Assembly (NCBI GenBank): GCA_024516035.1
Contig: CM044957.1
Coordinates: forward strand, 1,446,613-1,510,612
DNA length: 64,000 bases
From: Bactericera cockerelli
Lineage: Eukaryota; Arthropoda; Insecta; Hemiptera; Triozidae
Direction of reading: 5' to 3'
In this document: positions 10,455 to 20,319 of the stretch, in pieces
How positions within the stretch are numbered: the stretch's first letter is position 1
Layout of the letters: each line of letters starts with the position of its first letter
Notes under the pieces: generated by a model
Seen by the model: only the letters and a program-made list of their open reading frames with translations
What the model was told of the DNA's origin: nothing
Databases searched by the model: none
Program-made: the position numbers and the translations under genes

Positions 10455-10890
10455 AGAGAGAGAGAGCATCATTTTTTTCTACTCTGTACATAAAATTATA
10501 CACATTGGAAATAAGTAAAAATAGAGAGAGAGAAAGATGGAGAGAGTGAAAGATTAAATATATAGAGAGAGGAGAGAGTGAGGGGAAAGTAGGAGAGAGA
10601 GAGAGAGTGAAAGATAAAATTTAGAGAGAGAGAGGAAGAAAAAGAGAGATCCTCTCTCTCTTTTTCTTCCTCTTCCCAAGAGAGAGAGGACGAAAGAGAG
10701 AGAGAGGAGAGAGAGAGGAAGAAGGACAGAGAGATAGGAAGAAAGAGAGAGAGAGGAGAGAGAGAAAGAGAGGAAGAAAGAGTGTGAGGAAGAAAGAGAG
10801 AGAGAGAGAGGAAGAAATAGAGTGAGGAAGAAAGAGAGAGAGAGAGGAAGAAAGAGGAGAGAGAAGGAAAAAGAGAAGGCATTAGGCACG
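10455..10890. repeat. (GA)n-rich purine tract
   Basis: About 430 bp of GAGAGAGA interspersed with GGAAGAAAGA, with a short inverted core near 10650-10690 (CTCTCTCTTTTTCTTCC against GGAAGAAAAAGAGAG). Serine/leucine-rich frames on the minus strand are by-products. Confidence 0.9.
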
Positions 10891-11109
10891 TTCAAGTACT
10901 CTACAACTGTGCTGCAAGCAAATCCAGAGATCTGCCTGTGTGCCGGGATTACTGTTAATGTTCCTTGTTGCGAATAAATTATCTCCCTGTGGATGTGATG
11001 AGTGGACGTGATGGAATGGCCCTTCCTGTCCTTTCCTGTCCTGTTTTGTTTTGTTTTGTGGACGAAACAAAGCGTCGAAAACCTGCTGAGTTGTTGTGAA
11101 AACAGTAAA

Positions 11110-11460
11110 AAATGCATTCGTGGTTAAGGCGCTAGTCTGGTAATCCAGGTAGCGTAGGGGTCTCTAGGTTCGAATCCCATCCAATGAATGAATTTTTCCT
11201 CATTTATCTGTGAGTTAGGTGGTAGAAAATGGTTTAACACGTTGAACACCGAGGCTTTTTTTTCTTTTCGTTTCCCAGGTACATGGGACAAAATAGGGAT
11301 TTTTAACTATGTCCCCTTTAGGTCACCGGTGGGTTTCATGACTGAGTATCATAGTGTGCTGTGAAAAATCTTTCACGGAATATCAGTAATAAAACAACGT
11401 GTCAAGCATTAACCTCGCCTGGTGGTTACATTCCAATAAAGAGTATTTTTCATTATTATC
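11110..11460 (+). mobile_element. tRNA-derived SINE, TAGTCTGGTAATCCAGG family
   Basis: The head reads GTGGTTAAGGCGCTAGTCTGG (A-box side) and GTTCGAATCCCATCC (B-box side). The body has TGAGTTAGGTGGTAGAAAATG, and the tail has ACCTCGCCTGGTGGTTACATTCC after an unrelated insertion of about 150 bp (11247-11400). Confidence 0.65.
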
Positions 11461-12040
11461 ATAAAGCTTCATTCAGACTGGACAATTCCCCGTTCCAATC
11501 ATTTTCCATTTTCTCTACCAAAAAATTGGTCAAGCCATTCAAAGAGGAAATTCTTCTTGCATCCTCGGTTCCTTTACGGAACAGTCCCTGGGAGAAGTTT
11601 TTATCATATTTTCATTATTCATAAAAAAAAATGAAACATGAATGTTAAAACAGTCAAAATCTGCTTAACTGAAAAGAGCCGAATAATATATTGTAAGATT
11701 AAAACAAAATAATATAAGCCAGAGCTTCATGTCGATGCTACCCGCTAAAAAATGTGACATAATAACACATGTAACTAGATCTTTATCTCCTTATAATATG
11801 GCTAGATTTTAATTTAAAACAGTTTTATTATTCTGCTCATCAGAAATATTGATATTACTAAAAGTCAATTTAATAATTTTTTACTCAACTTGGGACTTGA
11901 ACCACCGAACTCCAAATAGTAAGCTTGTGCTGTGGTCTGATTTTTCAAAAATATTATAGAAAATAAGAAAAGAGAGAGAGAAATCGAATATGACTGTCCT
12001 AACTTTCATACGGGGCTCTTTCTACTAGACCATGATAATG
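11461..12040. other. Gene-free; one antisense SINE scrap
   Basis: Around 11880-11935 the text TTGAACCACCGAACTCCAAATAG is an eroded antisense copy of the tRNA-like family seen at 25900, 36500, 52040, 62830 and elsewhere. Otherwise I see nothing. Confidence 0.5.
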
Positions 12041-12115
12041 TACTTTCAATTTTTTTTTTTGGTTTAACGTCGCTTTCACCTGCATGGTCATATCACGAGG
12101 GTCGATGTTCAACTT
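12041..12115 (-). mobile_element. 5S-derived SINE 3' tail fragment
   Basis: A poly-T followed by GGTTTAACGTCGCTTTCACC and CATGGTCATATCACGA is the reverse complement of the conserved 3' end of the 5S-headed SINE family. Confidence 0.75.
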
Positions 12116-12719
12116 TCGTTTTTACGCTATTAGCTTTTTACGGCTTGTAGTAAATTTTGGCTGGATATAGATACCAATACTGGATACATAGGTACCTATA
12201 CTAAAAGCTATTGTGTTCGAATGAATAAATTGGCTTCGACGAAAAAGAATGGTAAGTTATAAATCAACTGTCAAATGCCCTCGACAGGAGGCCATTTTTC
12301 ACTTCTGTTCTCCCTCTTTTTCTCTTTCTCTCTCTCTCACTTCCTCTCTCTCACATATGAAGCCCTAGACATATAATTCAGGATGAGGTAATCATGTTAT
12401 TTGAAGTAGCTTTTATTTTTATTGGTAAGTAATTTGTTTTTTTTTTTTTTGAAAAAAAAATAGTTATTAAAAAATGTATATAAAAACTAACTACCTATTA
12501 AGACTGTAGTATTCTAGCGAGGTAGGTATCTCTTGATCGCTCTAGCAGACATATTTTTTTCTCATTTGGAGTGCTTTCATCAATAATTATTTATTATTTT
12601 CACACTGAACGCGAAATTCAGAGACATTATTGTTATACCTCCGTGAACTTTTTGTTAACTTGTTCATGTACTTTCAAGACCACCTAACAACAAATATTAT
12701 ATAAATAAATTAATAGCAG

Positions 12720-13110
12720 TAGCCCGTTCCAGGAAGCACTCTCATGCTCGGTTCTACGGATCTTGAAAAACACGAAACCGGAGATTGGAATTTTTTCACG
12801 GTAATTTTTTGTAATATAGGTACGCCTCAGGCGTATAACACCACCTCGGTTTGGCGAACAAAACCCTCGATTTACTGCACTAGCGCTAATTTGACGAATC
12901 CTTTTGTAACTAATGTTCTCAATCCCCGATTTCGTGTTTTTCAGGTGTTTTTCAAGATCCGTAGAATCGATCATCAAAGTCTACAAATCTCCGTTTCAAC
13001 CGTCACTCTGATAAATTATTGCGTTCAAATTGACCAATCAGAGTGCTTTGAGTGACGGTTGAAAGGGGGATTTGGAGATTATATATTATGAGAGTGAGAG
13101 TGCCCTCTGG
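12720..13110. repeat. MITE-like repeat with internal inverted segments
   Basis: TTGAAAAACACGAAACCGG near 12765 is answered by ATTTCGTGTTTTTCAGG near 12930. The outer part (AATCTCCGTTTCAACCGTCACTC, then GTGACGGTTGAAAGGGGGATTTGGAG) is also inverted. A relative lies at 21505-21640. No protein is encoded. Confidence 0.55.
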
Positions 13111-13899
13111 AATGAGGGTCAGGTACCTTTGGATTTGTAAATTTTCATATTATTACATAGGACAATATATTTTGTTAAAAGATCAATTTCTAAATCAAAA
13201 TTGTAACTTACCTGCCTTGCAGCAGGATTCAAGTAAAGATAGCGTGTTACGGCATGATCCAAACTGTGGAAACAGAGCAGGACACAGGATTTTCTAATAG
13301 AACACTGAGACGATGAACTTTAAAATTTCAAAAGTTTTCACTCCCGTTCACAGATGAAAAAAAGAGCGGAAAAGCTAGTCAAAACGTTAGTGAGTGGAAA
13401 TTAATATGTATATCAAGCTCGTCAAGTAGCGCTTAACACGAAACAGAGTTTAAATGTATTTTGTTTTATTGTTTTCGGCTTTACACACGAATATAAAACT
13501 GTCAATTAATACTATGGAGTTAAAGCGACAATCAAAAAAAAAAAAAAAAAATTGTGACTGTAAAAAACCGTTACCGATTAAGTAGCTCTGAAAATCGCTA
13601 AAAGTAATGCAAATGCATGGAAAAATACTCTTTTTAAAAACCTAAATTTTCAGCAAAAACTTTTTCAAATACCAAGGAAAAAGTGTGACATCAGCAGACA
13701 GTAAACAAAATAAAAATACTCTGCCAATATTATGAGCACAATGAGGAGCCGCCGGTGCTAAGAAGCTGCACCTCCAGTAGCCCAGACGAAAACGGAGAAA
13801 ATAGATTTTTTCAAGTTCTTGTACACAGTAATCATGATTATTCATTTATAAATATTGTCATTAGCATGATTAAAACAGCTCTTTGACCGAAACTTTAAA
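13111..13899. other. Gene-free AT-rich interval
   Basis: No supported gene or RNA. Only short A-runs are present (for example 13535-13551). Confidence 0.5.
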
Positions 13900-13910
13900 A
13901 ATCAAACTTT

Positions 13911-14176
13911 TTTTTTTTTTTTTTTAATTGGGGTTTAACGTCGCTTTCAACTGCCATGGTCATATCACGACGGGGGTTTTACCCTCCATTCGCAGGAAAC
14001 TCACAAACCTGCTACTCACATTAACCTCACCCAGCCTGAGTGGGGCCGGGAAAAGCCAGCGTCACGAGAATTAGAATTTGAATGGTCACCCATCCAAGTC
14101 TTAACCTCGCTGGATGTCGCTTAACTTCGGTGTTCTGAAGGGAACCGGTGTATTCAACATGCCATCGACGCTGGCT
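13911..14176 (-). mobile_element. Full-length 5S-rRNA-derived SINE with target duplication
   Basis: Read on the minus strand it starts GCCAGCGTCGATGGCATGTT, continues through a 5S-rRNA-like head (CCGAAGTTAAGCGACATCC, GACTTGGATGGGTGACC), a central body, and ends CGACGTTAAACCCC plus a poly-A. AATCAAACTTT occurs on both sides (about 13900-13910 and 14177-14187), an 11-bp target duplication. The 5S internal promoter boxes imply RNA polymerase III transcription. It is nearly identical to the copy at 18304, so the family has been active recently. Confidence 0.9.
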
Positions 14177-14189
14177 AATCAAACTTTAA

Positions 14190-14880
14190 AAGCGCCTGGA
14201 GCCTGGATATAGATGCTAGAGACAGAAAAAAACACAGGAAGCCTTCCTGCAGAACTACAGCGGAGCGCAAGCGCAATTATCAGAACTATTAGAAGCGAGA
14301 ACTCAATCATGACATAATGTGTGCGCCTGTGCGCAGTGTACGAAGTGAAGAGAAAGCAATTTTTTTATATGAATATTTGAAATGGAATAAAAAAAATCGA
14401 AAAAACAAACAAATAAAGTGAATAAAACGTGGCGGAAAAAGTAATTATGAATTTTTCTTATTAATAATTTCGAAAAATACTGGCAGCCTGATCGCTATCT
14501 GACATGAATCTAACAGCAAATATTTTTTTGTCGCCATGTTTTATTTGGTTTTTTTGCAGTTGGATCGCAATGGAAAAGGAAATATTTATTTTATTTGCTT
14601 AGAAATGGCGGACAATGGAAAATATTTGCAGCCAGATCGCGATAGAAGAGAAGAATATTCGAAGAACATGATTGACTTCTCGCTTCTTATGCCAAATCAC
14701 TTGTATCTCCAAAACCGCTTGACTGATTTTCTTCAAATTTGTTTTAAATGGTAGAATACTGTTTTTCCTACATTCTAGATTCTACAAAAATTCTGTACCT
14801 GCAAGTTGAAGACCTCATTTATTTCTCACTTTTTTGTCATTTTCTTTGGATTTTCTTAAATATCAGAATTAAATTATAAT
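14190..14880. other. Gene-free interval
   Basis: Two near-repeats occur around 14480-14650 (TGGCAGCCTGATCGCTATCTGAC and TTGCAGCCAGATCGCGATAG). No coding support. Confidence 0.5.
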
Positions 14881-14899
14881 TAATTAAAAAATAATTATA

Positions 14900-15260
14900 A
14901 AAAGACTATGTAAAACAATAATATGCATATACATACAAAATTTCATCAAAATCGGGTGTACTGTTCACGAGATAATAAGCGTTCAAGTAAAAAGTTAGTA
15001 GTCAGGCGCATGGTCTCTTTCACCCACAGAATCGCTTGTGCAAAGTTGATGAATTTTAAATGGGACCATCTACAGAACGTCTCCTATATGTATGCAAAAT
15101 TTCATTAAAATCCGTTGAGTAGTTTCCGAGATTTGCGCGTTACAAAGAATATTTTTAACAGAACGACAGACAGACAAACTGATATCAGACGGACACAAAA
15201 CCAAAGTTGCTCAGAAGGTTATGAAACGTACAGAAGTATGAAAAAAATTGAAAAAAAAAA
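14900..15260 (+). repeat. Dispersed repeat, paired with 21100-21440
   Basis: It contains CATACAAAATTTCATCAAAATCGG, a diverged second copy of that line (GCAAAATTTCATTAAAATCCG) and ACAGACAGACAAACTG...GGACACAAAACCAA...GGTTATGAAA. The reverse complement of the last block occurs at about 21130-21250. Likely the end of a longer transposon; family unknown. Confidence 0.55.
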
Positions 15261-15624
15261 AAAAAATTACAAAAAAAATATTTCCGATTTCTAACATTAG
15301 AAATTTCTTAGAAGCAATGCCGTACTTCCGTAAGATTCTGTTTTTTTTTTTAATATTTTATAGAAATCATTAACATTAAGTTCTTGGAATCAAGTTTCTG
15401 ACTTCCAAGGTAAAGCTTTCAAGGCTCTTTCTTAATCAAACAAGGACCAAGTGAGGGCTATACCCTAGCCCTAGACCCTAGGGTCGCTATTCATGGAAAA
15501 CTGGCAACAAGACGGAAGACGGGCTGAAAAATTTATTTTGAAGAACATTCTGTTAGACTGTTAGAGAAGAAGACACTCAAAAGGATTGAAAAAAAAGACA
15601 AAATTATGGAGATAATTAGTAATG

Positions 15625-15730
15625 CTGGCTTTTTTCGGCCCCACTCAGGCTGGGTGTGGTTAATTTGAGTAGTTGGTTTGTGAGTTTCCAGCGAATGGAG
15701 GAAATAACCCCCTTCGTGATCTCTGTAGCT
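15625..15730 (+). mobile_element. 5S-derived SINE body fragment
   Basis: AATGCTGGCTTTTTTCGG, CACTCAGGCTGGGTG and TGAGTTTCCAGCGAATGGAGG match the central body of the 5S-headed SINE family; head and tail are missing. Confidence 0.7.
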
Positions 15731-15889
15731 ATTAATGAATTGCTAGTTAATGTACATAGCTAGTAGTTACTAGCCTGTTTTGAGGTGCGGCACTTGTTGT
15801 TAACTTATCCGCAATGGTGGATAACATCTAGGTCTTTTGACAGGGATTTCCCCTCCATTCGCTGGAAACTCACAACATAATAATAATAA

Positions 15890-16095
15890 CAGTATTTCGT
15901 AAAAAGTAACCACCAGGCGAGCTTAATGCTAAAAACATTTTCTAACACCTAACCCTCAGAGTCCTATTATTATGAGATCACAAATTCAAATTTTATTAAT
16001 GAAAAATTCATGCTCAGGGTGGAATTTGAACCAACGGATCCCTAAGCTATCTGGATTATCAGACTAGCGCGTTAACCATCACTTGACTACTTACT
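15890..16095 (-). mobile_element. tRNA-derived SINE, antisense
   Basis: The reverse complement holds the head GTTAACGCGCTAGTCTGATA, GGGATCCGTTGGTTCAAATTCC and the tail AGCATTAAGCTCGCCTGGTGG, the same family as 37553-37745. Confidence 0.7.
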
Positions 16096-16104
16096 GGTGC
16101 ACGG

Positions 16105-16225
16105 TTACATACCACATTAACCAAACTCAGCCTTTGTTGGGGAGCGAAAAGCCAGCATCACGACAAACGGTTCGAATTTCAATGGTCACCCATTCAATTA
16201 TTTTCTTGACCTCGCTCGTCGCCTT
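16105..16225 (-). mobile_element. 5S-derived SINE fragment, antisense
   Basis: CACATTAACCAAACTCAGCC, GCCAGCATCACGACAAACGG and TGGTCACCCATTCAA are antisense body and head pieces of the 5S-headed family. Confidence 0.65.
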
Positions 16226-16249
16226 ATCGATCCAGCTACTAAAGTTAGT

Positions 16250-16360
16250 TTGATAACGAAAATGCAATCACGAATTGTTAAGATTTTTAAAACTTTTCGG
16301 AATCGAACCTGAGACCTCCAGATTACAAGTCCGCCACATCATCAATCCTTAATTCGGAAA
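16250..16360 (-). mobile_element. tRNA-like SINE scrap (GGAGGTCTCAGGTTCGATTCC)
   Basis: On the minus strand TAATCTGGAGGTCTCAGG is followed by TTCGATTCCG, the T-arm/B-box part of a tRNA-like head. The family recurs at 25815-25990, 36460-36590, 39600-39700, 52010-52110 and 62760-62900, always on the minus strand. Confidence 0.6.
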
Positions 16361-16399
16361 AGCACCAAAAAGATTGTTAATATTACGAGCTAGTCTTAC

Positions 16400-17160
16400 T
16401 ATGGGCATAGGGCATATTCAGTAACATGCTTGTGTAACGATCCAATAGCTTTCAGTAACGATCCAATAGCTTACTAACTAAGAAATATATCTACAATTCT
16501 ACATAATATATAAACTTACAGAAAAAATGTCAGTACCAAGATCTTTTCGAGCAAGATCCAGAAAAGTTCACCCTAAGTTATCATCAATACATTATTTTGC
16601 CATGAACTTGCTCTATTTTCGATATTAAAAAGTTCAAAATATACAAATTAATAATTTAAAAAGGAAACATCTAAAAATACTCATTTATCGATGTGAGCAA
16701 AGTTTTTAACTCAGTAGATAGAAGCCTACTATACTGATCCAAGTGTTAAAATACGATTTTTTTAAAAAAAATAATAGGTAATTAGGTTTGCAAAAGTTTG
16801 AATCTAATCAGGTTAATTGGTCACGACTGTCTCGCGATTCCTAAAGCTGAACCACTAACTAAAGTCAGTCCAATTAGAACGATATTTTCACTATCGTCAA
16901 TCACAAACAAAAACACAACAAAAATACATCGAACTAAAAAAACGTAAAAAGTACGCGAAATATGAGGAGAATTTTTCGATAATTTTTTCTCACGACCTAG
17001 AAGCCACAAGAACAACTTCAGACAAAGTCGCAATATGTGAGGCGAGAAATCAAATTACAAAATTTTGTATTTTAAGAACAAGTTCGGTATAATTTTGAGA
17101 CGAGAGAATTGTAAATATTGTGCGTCGCGCAAGTCTTGATAGTTTGGTGGTCAGAGGAAG
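16400..17160. other. Gene-free AT-rich interval
   Basis: Nothing supported beyond a short direct repeat CGATCCAATAGCTTTCAGTAA/CGATCCAATAGCTTACTAAC near 16440-16480. Confidence 0.5.
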
Positions 17161-17169
17161 AAGGTGGTA

Positions 17170-17440
17170 AGCTTACCACCATAATAATAATAATAATTTC
17201 AAAACCCTAAAAGGGTTTTCCCATCAGATTAACCACCAAGGAGAATGGCCACGGGAGAGAATACGATGGACCATCAAGTCCACCAACCAATGTCCTCCCC
17301 ACATTTTGAACAAATCAACACCAGGAGACTTGATCATGATCATAGATCCGCTCCTGGTGTAAAACCATTTCGGGTGTGCTTCACACCCCCGAGAGGAGAA
17401 GCCGTGAGGAATAATATCTCCTAATTTAGATACACTGCAT
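17170..17440. repeat. Dispersed repeat, paired with 43300-43690
   Basis: Begins with (AAT)n and holds ACCACCAAGGAGAATGGC, GAGAGAATACGATGGAC, AACACCAGGAGACTTGATC and CTCCTGGTGTAA. The copy at 43300-43690 has the same blocks in the same order and orientation. No protein or terminal repeat was found. Confidence 0.65.
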
Positions 17441-17605
17441 GACTAGGGTACTGATAAGTCCCATTATTCCAACAGTAAGCCCAAGACGTATTATTCCGTG
17501 GTAAATATACAAAAAGGGGAGGATAATTTGTTATGTCCCGGCTGGGTTTCGAACCCGCGACCACTGGAATCTCTTTACCACTGAGATACCGAGACAGTAT
17601 GTCGC
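17440..17605 (-). mobile_element. tRNA-derived SINE, antisense (GTTCGAAACCCAGCCGGGACAT)
   Basis: Same family as 8090-8295. The tail side reads CCCATTATTCCAACAGTAAG and the tRNA-like side reads GGTTTCGAACCCGCGACCACT, ending at the A-box complement TTTACCACTGAGATACC. Confidence 0.75.
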
Positions 17606-17664
17606 AGAATGTATCTAATTTTGGCGTAACTAAAGTCGCAAAGCTAGCGTGAGTGTCGATGACA

Positions 17665-17845
17665 CAAAGTCCTAAGCAACGTTCAGTATGATCAGTACTT
17701 GGATGGGTTACTATTCAAATTCGAACCGTCCGTCGCCGCGACGCATGGTAATGCTGGCTATTCCCGGCTCAAAGCAGTCTGGCTGAGGTTGATGTGGGTA
17801 GCTGGTTTGCGAGAGGGGGAAGCCCCGTCTAGACTTTGGCAGATG
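17665..17845 (+). mobile_element. 5S-derived SINE fragment
   Basis: AAGCAACGTTCAGTATGATC, CTTGGATGGGTTACTATTC and AATGCTGGCTATTCCCGG are 5S-SINE head and body. The 3' third is replaced by other sequence. Confidence 0.65.
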
Positions 17846-17954
17846 TTAAAGAGAAGTTTAGCCACAAAAAATATGGCCATCATAGAGATGTTAAAAAAAC
17901 CGACATAAGCCAAAAAAAGCAAAAGAGTTTTTTTATTAACGTCGAAACTAGAAA

Positions 17955-18150
17955 CAAACAAACCAGCTACTTAAATAACCTCACCCAGCCTGAGTGGGGC
18001 TGGGAATAATCAGCACCCCGAGGGTTTGAATTTGCATCGTTAACCTATCATCCATCTAAGTCCTATAAAAACCTCACTAGACGTTGCTTAACTTCAGTGA
18101 CAGAACGAGAACTGATATTTAACGACGCCGACGCATTGACGCTGGCTGTT
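17955..18150 (-). mobile_element. 5S-derived SINE, antisense
   Basis: AACCTCACCCAGCCTGAGTG, AACCTCACTAGACGTTGC and GCATTGACGCTGGCTG are body, head and start of the family, read in reverse. Confidence 0.75.
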
Positions 18151-18303
18151 AGTATTTTTTTTTTTTTTTTAGTAATCTTAAAATACATACAAAATCTGGT
18201 TTGTGGTATCATAGGAAGGCTGTCGCGTTACTCTTCACGAGAGCTCGCCTTCCGGTGAGCTTGATTTCAAAAGAGCAAAATAGGCAAAACTAAGGAGAAT
18301 AGA

Positions 18304-18550
18304 GCCAGCGTCGATGGCATGTTGAATACACCGGTTCCCTTCAGAACACCGAAGTTAAGCGACATCCAGCGAGGTTAAGACTTGGATGGGTGACCATTCA
18401 AATTCTAATTCTCGTGACGCTGGCTTTTCCCGGCCCCACTCAGGCTGGGTGAGGTCAATGTGAGTAGCAGGTTTGTGAGTTTCCTGCGAATGGAGGGTAA
18501 AACCCCCGTCGTGATATGACCATGGCAGTTGAAAGCGACGTTAAACCCCA

Positions 18551-18590
<40 letters not shown>
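18304..18590 (+). mobile_element. Full-length young 5S-rRNA-derived SINE
   Basis: It starts GCCAGCGTCGATGGCATGTT, has the 5S-like internal promoter region (CCGAAGTTAAGCGACATCC, GACTTGGATGGGTGACC), the family body and a pure poly-A of about 36 bp. GGAGAATAGA stands on both sides (18294-18303 and 18591-18600) as a 10-bp target duplication. It inserted immediately before an older copy of the same family. The long uninterrupted poly-A and intact duplication mark a recent insertion. Confidence 0.92.
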
Positions 18591-18592
<2 letters not shown>

Positions 18593-18600
18593 AGAATAGA

Positions 18601-18955
18601 AGCCAGCATCATCGATGGCATGTTTAATACACCAGTTCTCATTCAGTCAATGAAATTAAGCAACGTTCAGCGAGGCTAGGACTTAGATGGGTGACCATTA
18701 AAATTCGAACCCTCGTAATGCTGGTTATTCGCGGTTCCGCTAAGGCTGAGTGAGGATAGTACTTCAAATTCGAAACCTCGTAATGCTGGCTATTCTCGGC
18801 CCCACTCAAATTGGGTGAGGTAAATTTGAGTACCTAGCTGGTTTGTGAGTTTCCAACACGGATGGAGGGTAAAACCCCCGTCGTAATATGACGGGGTTGT
18901 TCATTCTGGCTGCAGTTTAAAGTGTTGTTAAAGCCAAATTAAAAAAAAAGAATTT
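18601..18955 (+). mobile_element. Older 5S-derived SINE with internal duplication
   Basis: Head AGCCAGCATCATCGATGGC and GAAATTAAGCAACGTTCAG, then the body appears twice (TCGTAATGCTGGTTATTCGCG and TCGTAATGCTGGCTATTCTCG). It ends in CCAAATTAAAAAAAAAG. More diverged than the copy just upstream. Confidence 0.8.
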
Positions 18956-19059
18956 GCTTCTACCTGATGTGTTTATAGTAATCTTGCGATTTCGGAAGAA
19001 AGACCAAACGGAGGAAGATTTTAATAAATGGCGGTACTCCGAGGTGTCTCAACGATCAT

Positions 19060-19335
19060 CAATCACACGGGATCCCGCCACCAGGGGGGACACTATCGCT
19101 AGGGGGGTGTGTATCACTAGCGTCGGGGGGGGACGAGGCAACTTCCGCTGGGAGGGGGGTACTTTCTTCAAGAAGGTATGCGGGTGAAGGATGACAGTAA
19201 CGTCAGAGGGGGGAGGGGACGGGGAGGTAGGAAATATTTGCTAGGGGGGACACTAGCGTCAGAGGGGGGGGGGGGGGTGAGGAAACATCCGTTAGGTTAG
19301 GATACGCTCTTCAAGAGGGTATGCGGGTAAACAAC
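19060..19335 (+). repeat. G-rich irregular tandem repeat
   Basis: Repeated ACACTAGCGTCAGAGGGGGG-like and TCTTCAAGARGGTATGCGGG segments with runs of up to 14 G. Several stretches fit four runs of three or more G with short spacers, so quadruplex formation is plausible. Confidence 0.7.
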
Positions 19336-19539
19336 CCTTAGGAGAGGCTGGGAGCATTTTAATAGCGCCGTCAAAGAGTGAGATATTCCTTTTGGTGAAG
19401 GAGCAATGACGATAGTCTTTAGCCAGGCAGAAAATACCTTCATATACATAGACGTATATAATACCTTTTTAGGAAAATGTATTTTGTATATCTTGGTTTC
19501 CAATTAAGAGACTGATTGGTATAAGGAAGGATATCTTGG

Positions 19540-19790
19540 GTCATAGAAGAGAGAGAGGGAATGAGGAGGAGGAAGAAAGAGAGAGCGAGGGAGAATGAGG
19601 GGGAGGGAGAAAAAGAGGAAAAAGTACAAAGGAAAAGAAAGAGAGAAGGAATATAGGCAGAAGGAAAAGAAACAGAGGGAGAGAGAGGCAGGAAAAGAAA
19701 GAGAGGGAGAGAGAAGCAGAAATGTGGTCGACCAAATGAAGAGAAGAGGAAAGATAATATTAGATATAGAGAAAGGCAGAGAGAGAAAAT
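19540..19790. repeat. Purine-rich (GA/GGA) tract
   Basis: Low-complexity GAGAGGGA and GGAAAAGAAAGAGAG sequence. The derived Lys/Glu-rich frame is not supported as a gene. Confidence 0.85.
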
Positions 19791-19844
19791 ATCCCCAATA
19801 ACTAGCTATATAAAAAACCTAACTTGCTTTTCCTTTCTTGATGT

Positions 19845-20310
19845 CTTCTTTCTCTCTCTGTCTAATTTTTATCTCCCTCTCTATCTCTCTCTCTTAATAA
19901 TTGGTCTACCACATCTTTGCCTATTTCTCTTTCGCTCTCCTGCTCAAGGTATCCTTGAATACAATCCCTCTCTCTCTTACCTTTTCTTTTATCCTATCTT
20001 TCTCTCTCTATTTCTATCTCTCTCTCTCTTTCTATTTCTCTCTCTCTCTCTCTCTCTTTTTATTTCTCTCTCTCTCTCTCTCTCTCTTTCCCTCTCTCTA
20101 TTTCGTTTTCTTTCTTTCCCTCTCCCTCTTTCTATTTCCCTTTCTTTCCCTCCCTTTTCTTCCTCTCCATTTCCCTTTCTTTCTCTATTTGGCTTTCCCT
20201 CTCTTTCTTTCTCTCTCTCTCTCTTTCCTTATCTTTCGTCTTTTCTTTCTCTCTCTTTCTCTCTCCCTCTCTTTTTGCTTCTCTCTCCTCCTATTCCTTC
20301 TACATTTTCC
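19845..20310. repeat. Pyrimidine-rich (CT)n tract
   Basis: TCTCTCTCT runs with TTTCCC interruptions over about 460 bp. It is the pyrimidine partner of the purine tract 100 bp upstream, and the two could pair as a long hairpin. Confidence 0.9.
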
Positions 20311-20319
20311 TCATTTAAA

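Noticed and set aside
10496..11117. Ser/Leu/Phe-rich minus-strand frames
   Set aside because: They come from the GA tract read on its CT strand. Low complexity only.
12684..13055. Overlapping frames of about 100 codons on both strands
   Set aside because: They come from the inverted, MITE-like repeat. No domain or splice context.
18304..18400. True 5S rRNA gene
   Set aside because: The head resembles 5S rRNA but runs into a SINE body and poly-A and is repeated many times in truncated form.
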